A model generated the notes under the pieces. It searched no databases and was not told where the DNA came from. It saw only the letters and a list, made by a program, of their open reading frames with translations. A DNA stretch of 64,000 nucleotides from Siphonodentalium dalli (Eukaryota > Mollusca > Scaphopoda > Gadilida > Siphonodentaliidae): contig CP136061.1 of NCBI GenBank assembly GCA_032622095.1, positions 19,534,991 through 19,598,990 of the forward strand. Reading direction: 5' to 3'. Shown one piece after another: positions 11,601 through 20,600 of this stretch (position 1 is the first letter of the stretch; the number at the start of each line of letters is the position of its first letter). The position numbers and the translations under genes are program-made.

Positions 11601-14600
11601 GAAAGGTTATCCTGAGACAAAGCATGTTTTACTGCCACGAACGAAAGGGTTCGTTGTTTCTATGCATGCATTAAAAGGAAAATGTAAGTTCCACAGCCTT
11701 AGTTTCTTATAATTTAACAAACTCATTACAAAAACTCTGTTCAAGTACCGTACCTTTTTTTTCTAAACACAAGCAATATTTTCTTGGGGTCATGATCAGT
11801 TTTGAAGATTTAATTTCATTCTACTTCAAGAAATATCTTGTTATATGCCTGTTTTTAAAAAATGGGATGTATTATGTTATTGGTCTATCCATCCGTCTGT
11901 CTGTCCGTATGCTTTTGGTTTCTGGATGATAACTTTAGATAGTCTTAACTGAATGAAATTAAAAAATGTACATGGATTTACTAGCAGAATATACATGTCA
12001 ACTTCAAATTTAGGTTCTGCCCGCCAACCAAAGTTAATGCTCTTTTTGCTGGAATAAGTATCGGGGAAGATCGAATAAATCGGACAAGCGAAGTTCTGCA
12101 TATAACACAACTTTACTCTCAACTACATAATCACAATCTGACACCAATGTCACAAGTGCACACAGTCACATTCACAGTTCACTCACGCGCATACAATAGC
12201 ATGCATTGTCTGTTGCTCACTCAGCCACAGTCGTTACCATAGTTGACCGTCCGATATATACAGGGGCGTATCTAATCCCCGAAATCCTCTGGGGGCACCG
12301 AACAGAAGTCCAAATTCACAAGCAGAGAAGAGGTCAGTTTTGCATTGAAATATCCATTCAATGTCAGACACGCTGTGGATTTCTTGAAAGGATCTGAGAC
12401 CAGGAATGCACTGTACATGTAATTCACAATCAAATACAGAACACACGTCTGGAAGACCTAAAGCAACATATGCAAATACTTCACGCGAATCAGCTTTCGA
12501 GTTCGAATATCCAGGAGACAGAAGACTGTCCAGTGTCTGTGAACCGTGTAGCACATCAATCACATATTCACATGCATCGCTCTCGTGTGGTTCAGAAGAA
12601 TTGCGAGTATCAAGATAGGTCGAGTTCTCTCCGACGAGGGGAATACATGTAGCAGCTGTCACCAATATGCCCGGTGTCGTCAGGGTATACATGGGTGAAG
12701 TTGGTTGGTCATCTGATGATATCGACCTACCAGTATGTGTACCAGAAGCAAACACATCCGACTGAGGATCCATCTGACAAGGAATCAAATTGTCGGGAGT
12801 TTTCGAACCTGAAACTGAAGCGTCTATAGAGATCAGAGTGTCACTAACAGGTGAAGCACAATCAGCTGTAACTGGTTCTGTACTGACTGAATTCAGACCA
12901 TTGGGCACCGGAACGTCGGCAGAATTTCTGTCACCAAACGAAGCTGGCACAGTACATTCCTCGTGGACTGCTTCTGTAGATGGGAAATATCGAACTAGCT
13001 GTTTTGTGCACGTGTCTCTTACACCAAGATACTGCCCAATCATGGAACGCCTGTCTCGCACACCTCGCATAGCATCCTCTATAAGGTTAGCTTCTCTGAT
13101 ATAAGCATCATCATTCTCTATGTGTTCTATTAGATCCCAGGATGACCGACCTAGGGTTTTAACATTAGTTCTGATCAGCCCTTGAATATCTAAGAGTTCA
13201 TCTGCGCACTCCAGAGATTGTAAGTCCATGAGATCATCGGCCTTGCGAACTGGATCTAACCTGTCACCGAAGAGATGTGTCCATATCGTTATGTTTATGC
13301 GTTCCTTTGTCGAATTCATGTTGTGTACAGGATCCGGTTCGAGGGACCAAATGTCGGGAAGTTCGAATAAGTATCGGGAAGATTGAATAAATCGGACAAG
13401 CGAAGTACTGCATATAACACACCTTTACTCTCAACTTCATAATCACAATCTGACACCAATGTCACAAGCGCACACAGTCACATTCACAGTTCACTCACGC
13501 GCATACAATAGCATGCATTTTAATGTTGATCACTAAGCCACAGTCGTTACCATAGTTGACCGTCCGATATATACAGGGGCGTATCTAATCCCCGACAGTC
13601 TGAACTGAATGGAATGAAATTTTGCATGTGAGTTAAACTGAGTTTACTTGCCCAAAATACAGGTCAAGTTAAAATTTGGGTTCCACCCACCAATTTGTAC
13701 CAGAGTTATGGCCCTTTGTTGGAGTTACCATTGGCATATGTTGCCACACCGTAACTCAGCTCTTGTTCTCCAGTTGATTTTGTGTGATTTCTTTTTTTTA
13801 TTCCAGTTGGCAGTATTTATGATGCCACTATTGCCTTTCCAAAAACAGATCCCGAGCCATCAGTAATGAATGTGTTGCGAGGAAAACAGTTCCATGCTGT
13901 ACTAAATGTCAAGTGAGTAATAAAGTCAGCCATATTAGTTATAAAATCATCCCATGTGAGACAACATTTAACAACATTTTAATAGCTTATAGATTGGACC
14001 ATGCAATTAGTATCCCTGCAAATGAAGTTTGGCGGGGGATATAGAAATCAGTTCCGTCTGGCTGTCAATCCGTCCGAAAGTTGGAGCTCTATATATCTCA
14101 GTCTCGGTGGTTGGATTTGAATGATCTTTGGTTTGCTGGTGAACCATCATGGGGGAAAGACTATTTACATACAACGGGTTTCGTCCATTACATTTTTGTT
14201 GTTATACCCCCCGCAACGAAGTTAGGGGGGTATACTGGAGTCAGCTTGTCCGTCCGTCCGTCCGTCGTCCGTCGTCTGTCGTCCGTCCGTGGACACAAAT
14301 TTGTACGGAGTTTTTCTCAGTCGTTTTTTTATCAATTTCCGTGAAACTTGGCACAGACATTATGACGTCTGTCGGACTTTTTTTGGTGGAGTTATCCCCC
14401 TTTTTCGACTTAGAAACTTTTCGCAACATGTATACTTTTGTCCGAGCTTTTATTCCTACATTTTTCGTTCAATTTTTTAAAAACGTGGCACAGATATTTA
14501 GTACCATGGGAACTTGTGCACCTGCGATTATGACGTCTGTCCAATATTTTTTGGTGGAGTTATCCCCCTTTTTCGACTTAGAAACTTTTTTTGCAACATG

Positions 14601-17600
14601 CATAATTTTGTCCGAGCTTTTATTCCTACATTTTTCGGTCAATGTTTTTTAATCTTGGCACTGATATTTAGTACCATGGGAACCTGTGCACCTGCGATTA
14701 TGACGTCTGTTCGACATTTTTTGTGTGGAGTTATTCCCCTTTTTCGACTTAGAAATTTTTCGCAACATACATAATTTTGTCCAAGCTTTTATTCCTACAT
14801 TTTTCGGTCAATAGGTTTAAGATTAGGGTTATGGTTGTACACCTGCAATGGGAACTGTTATTTTATTATTTTAACTAAATGTTTACTGACATGTGAAACA
14901 TCTTAGTATTTTAAAAACAGGGGGGTATCCGTAGTCCCATTGGGACAGTCACACCTCTAGTTGAGTTTTGGCACTTAGGGTGTAAAGAGATTTTACATTT
15001 TGTATCATTAAATTGTGCGGCTCAACCTACAGGCCACACCCCTCATCACCAAATTTCATATGGATATTCGAGGTGGCTTCCAGATGGGAGCTGTTGAATT
15101 TTCAAATTTTTCAAAATTCCTTAAAAAACATGGCTGTCAACAGCCATCTTGGACTTTACATTTAAATACATCAGCACACCCTGCAATCCAAATTTATGGG
15201 TACAATGTTTTGAAAATTTACAGGCATTGAACATGGCTACCGGCAGCGATCTTGGATTTTACTCTTTGCATTACTAAATCCTTTGGCACACCCTACAGGC
15301 CACATCCCTCATCCGATTATCACCTAACTTCAAATGGATCTTTGGAGTGACATCTAGATGGGAGCCATCAAATTTTGCAGATTTTTGTTAAAAAAATGGC
15401 CTCTAGTGGCCATGTGTCTCTGTCATCTTAGATGGGACGTGAATGATCACTTGTATATTAAGCCGCTATTAATAGAATCTTTGTTTACCCATTATTACCT
15501 AAATTGGTAGGTAGGTTTTTATAATTCCTTCAGTTTTTATAATTCCCTTAGATGGTCTACCGGTAAATCTCTACCCAGTCACAATAACAACAACAGCACA
15601 ATTTTTATAAATCCGGATTTCAAGACTACATTTGTTAATAAAAAATACCGATAAAACTTAAGATGGGTATATTATTTGTCTAAAGGCATAATAAAGTGGT
15701 TTACTTCGATCCTAATCTCTTAGCTGATCTGTAATTCGCCTTGATTGAGGGTTCTAACAAGATAGAGTGCTCTTTCTTTGTATGCACTCTCTCTTGGTAC
15801 ATTCTGAACATTTCCACGCATATTTCTGTTCTAAAAATAGTCCCTAAAACTGTCCATGAATGTCATAAGAAATTCTAATAAAAATTGAAATTAATTGATA
15901 GAAGCTTTTTCCGGACAGGTGTCCTCGATTCATATCTATTATTCATTCTCTGGTATCTCTATAAAACTTACTGGGAAGTGATGGACCATCTTTAAAATCA
16001 GCTGAGTGATATCAGTTACATCAAAATTAGTTTTTCGTAATATAAATATATCCTAACTCTTAACCCTTTCAGTGCCAGGGGCCGATCTCATCGGCCCTAA
16101 TTTACGGTCTGTAAAATATGCCCTAAAATATGCCCTTTTTTTTTGGTTGAATTTTTTTTGGGTATGCTTAAGCATGCTATAGCGAATTTAAAAACAAACT
16201 GGATAAAACCTTAGGGGCATGTTATAACTCAAAACTATCACCAAGTATTCATAGTAATAATTTTGATGCCAATGAAAAACGTGAGATTCACTGGCACTAA
16301 ACCTACAAAATAAGTCTGTTAAAGAATATAAGAAAAAAATTATTAAAATTGTAAAAAATAATAACAAATGATGAATAATTGTTAGGCCAATGCATTCTCT
16401 TATATATGCAAGGCGACCTATGGTCGACTCGCATATATAAGAGAATGCATTGGCACAGGGTATATGGGTTGATACAAAATCGACCTGGCACTCAAAGGGT
16501 TAAAGATACAATAAGCGTTGGTGGTGGGTATTGCTGTTAAAATAGTCACATCGGTTAAACAACCATAGACAGAAAGAATATTATATTATAGACAAATTTT
16601 GTTCTCATACCATTATACATACTGTGTCATTTTAATACTCTATGTTATGTAAACAAATGCTATGTTATGTAAGCAAAGAGTACGTAAAGCGTATGCGATA
16701 AGCAAACACTCAACACCAGGGAGAACCCACTAAAGGAACTGTGGTTAGAAATACCACCACTTTGTTTGCAACATACCAGTATAGCAATTGGTAATAAGTC
16801 CTCTCCTCTCAAGATTTCGTTGTTGAATGGGTGACCTTGAACCCAGTCTCCTAAAAAAAAAATTGCCATGGTGTTGAGTCTTTTGCTTATCGCTCACTAT
16901 TTACTTGCAGTATATACACAAACACTCGCTCACACAAAGTGTGTTTTGTGGATAATATTGCATTCATACTATCATTATACTATACTATTAGTATATTCTT
17001 TAGGAAATGTTCATAATTTGGTAAGTGTTATTTCTAAATTATAACCTATAACGAAGGCCATCCGTGCCTTTAACTGTTGTGTTTACTATATTTTCTATAC
17101 CAGTTTGTTGCAACGATATTTTTAGGAGAGTGATTCATGGTGACCCATTCAACACCGGAATCTTGAGTGGTGAGGATTAACAAGCGCTACACCGGTATGT
17201 TGTACAAAATTTGGTGGCCCTTTCTAACCAAAGTTCACTTTGTGTGTTTTCCCTGGTGTTGAGTGTTTTGCTTATCACATACTCTTTACATACTGTTTGT
17301 TTACATAACATGGAGTTTGTTTACATAACAGGGTACTAACATGGCAATAGCATGCAATTTATGTGATAATTATGATTTGTATAAGAACAGGGTTTGTCTA
17401 TTATATAATATTCTTTCTGTTTATGGCAGTTTTAACGGATGTGACAATTTTCCATATCTTTAAAGGCATGGGCGGCGTTCATTGCAGAAATATTCATATT
17501 TGTTCAAATCGCCATCAACAGAAGGAATATTAAAATATATATAGTTTTGTTCATATGCCAAATATAATCAGCGCGTACATAGTATATTGTCGTCAAGACG

Positions 17601-20600
17601 TACGAAGGCATATGTAAACAAGAGCCTGCTCGTGTTACAGAAGTTGTGCTTCTGTTTACATAACACAGTGCAATTCTATTGGTTAATCACAAAAAAATGG
17701 TCTAAATGCTCTTTATTATTTCCATATCAGGAAAACAATAACAAATAACGCACTTTATGTTTACCATATCAAGTGGGTACTGTTAACAATAATAACCACT
17801 TGATTTTAGAGTTATCCATCTTACACCCACAATTTGTCCATTTTTAGCACGTGGTTCTGCCAACTTGTGGCCCACATCTCCGAAAATTAATAGATTTCAA
17901 AAATCGATATCTAATCACTCTTGAGCTTTGATGGGTGGGTTTCTTGACACGAATCAAATATTTTTTACCCCCAAAGCCAAAGAAATAGTAATTTAGGAGT
18001 GTCTAATCGGATTGAGTACCTTTAATGCTGGAAAAAGAGGCGTCCAAGCCTTGAAATAGTGTGTCTGACAAATGCAGAATGAGTTCCCCAATAGGTGAAT
18101 TTAGTGACACTATCCCACACGGCAGGTTTGTGTCACCAAATTCATCTGGGAACCTCATTCTTCATAAGCCTCAATTGCTATTGGAAACCTAGGATCAGAT
18201 TGCAATATAAGGGATACAGAAACTGAACAGAAAGGAAAAAGTAACTAAAATTTTTTTTAATTTGAGACTATAGATAGTTCCCAAAAGATGAGGAGTAAGC
18301 AGAATGAGGTTCCTAGAGGGTGAATTTGGTGATTCTAGCCTGCTATGTGAGGTGGCCTCACTAAATTCACCCTCTTGAGACCTCATTCTGCAAATGATAG
18401 ACTATTTCAAGGAATGGAACTGGTGTCTCTTCATGTTAATCCATCTCTATATATATAGTATATAGACAATAGCTAATTGAAGAATGTACTTAGTTCTTAC
18501 AATTTTTCTCCTTAACTCAGAAAAGCTAACAGTTGTGTTTATTGTACTTTCTACTCCAATTTGTTATGACCCAAACCACAATGAAACATCAGTAGGTACC
18601 ACTTTCCAGATGCTCCAACTTGTCGAACCTTTTCTGTTGATGTGTAACAAGTTTGGGCTACAGCTACTGGGAATGGGGATACAATTTATATTTTGATGTA
18701 AAAGTTGATGTTTGTCTTCAGGAGAATACCACTAGAAGATATCCCTCTTGAAACAGATGAGAAGTGTGCAGAGTGGTTACGGCAGCTGTTCAAACAAAAG
18801 GTTAGTATTAAAGATGCACCAACGCTTCCCAGAAACTCTTCCAACAGCAAATATTATAAAATTCTGACATACATATTTAGCCTTTACAGATCGCGTATTT
18901 ATCCCTGAATTTGTCGGTATAGATACAGGGGAATAAAGTAAGTTTATATATGCACTTTTTTTAAATGGGATGTATTATGTTATTGGTCTGTCTGTCATCC
19001 ATCTGTCCGTTTGTTTGTGTTTTTTTTGTTTCCGGATGATAACTTTAGTACTAAATTATGAACTGAATGGAATGAAATTTGGTATGTGGGTTTACTAGCC
19101 CATAATACAGGTCAAGTTCGAATTTGGGTTCTGCCTGCCAATTTTCTCCAGATTGTAAGTCTGACCTGAATGGAATGAAATTTTAATTGCAATTACAAAA
19201 TACAGGTCAAGTTCGAATCTCTGTCTTTGCACCATCACATCAGATAAATTTGTTCATGTCTACATTTGGACAAACAACGGGTGTATTTTGCCACACCTTA
19301 GGGATGCTCTTGTTAGTGTAAACAATATTTATTTGAACAAAAGAACAGAACATCACATTGACAATTATACATATTGAGAAAAAACATAGTTCAAATGAGG
19401 ATTAGATAACAAGCCATGAGCCTATGGCTTTTATAAAAATCCTTTCCTCCAAAAATGTTACCCCGAGTGTCAATACAGACAGCTACAGGGTAAAGAGGAC
19501 AGGAATTTGAATATTGTTCTGTGTTTTCAAATAAATGTTGGGAAGTTAGTTAAGCGAGTGCAGGGATCAGAAAGATGGAGGAGTGATAGAAGGGAGAAGA
19601 TTATGAAATAGACAAGAAAGATAGTAAAGTAGGTAGAAGAGAAGTGTGATAAATGCTGTATACAATAATCCCTCAGTCATAATCTAAATTTTACATTATG
19701 GCGTTAAATCATGGTGTATTGTCCAATATAGAAACGGAGTTAGACCCCAATGCTCTTGTTATTCAGTGACACCAATCACAAGTATCTTCTGTCAAAATTA
19801 AATAATTTCCCCCTAATTTATCCTCCATGAACTGGAACATATCTCCCATATTTCCCTCTATATCGCCCATGTTAATCTCAAATGCTTCCCTCTTGTCTGG
19901 TTCATGTATAGTGTCTGTATGCTGTTAGACTGTTGTTCTTTAACATCCCGATTTGATTGATTTTTTCAGGATGACTTATATGATGAATTCTTTTTCAGGA
20001 TGAATTATAGATGAATTCTTTTTTCAGGATGACTTATATGATGAATTCTTGGAAAAAGATACCTTCCCAGGGAAAGCTCGGAAAGTTCCGAAGAGAGTTT
20101 ATGACCTCACCATATATCTGTTCTGGGTGGCAGTAACATGTATACCTCTAGTCGTCTACACGACCAGACTGCTAGTGTCTGGTACATTATATCAACGAAT
20201 TGCATTTTTAGTTGTTATAGTGATAGGTAAGACATATATTAAACAATTTCTTGGGGCATATTGTTCTTTGATTTGCAATCAATTCATTAAGAGATTAATC
20301 TTATTCTAATTTTACGCCATTATTACCAAAAACTATTGAAAAGTAGTAAGATTTTCCATTTGTCTCTTAATGTTTGGGTTGAGACTTCATGAACTTAATC
20401 AAAATATTAATTTATTTCTTATAATTTAATCCCAACATGTCCAAAATGCACACCTTCCACAAAATATTCTCATTTCAGAAAACTGAAATGAGATAACTTT
20501 TTATTTTACGAAAGACATTTGTGCCTGCAGAATTTTAATTTTGCGAAAGACATTTATGCCTGCAGAACAAACATCTGTCAGTCATGCTTCAGTTATGATG

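Larger units (their letters stand above)
12053..13597 (-). mobile_element. Non-autonomous LTR retroelement (about 1.55 kb)
   Basis: Direct repeats of about 230-246 bases flank one minus-strand ORF. The complete right-hand copy starts TGTCGGG and ends CCCGACA. Just inside it, on the minus strand, TTTGGTCCCTCGAACCGGA could be a primer-binding site because TGG starts two bases after the LTR. I see no protease, reverse transcriptase, integrase or envelope sequence, so mobility would depend on another element. It sits in intron 4 of gene 1, inside another repeat. Confidence 0.8.

Noticed and set aside
14081-14774. Overlapping plus-strand frames rich in Phe and Arg
   Set aside because: They follow three tandem ~168-bp repeat units with ATACCCCCC ends and have no conserved protein features.
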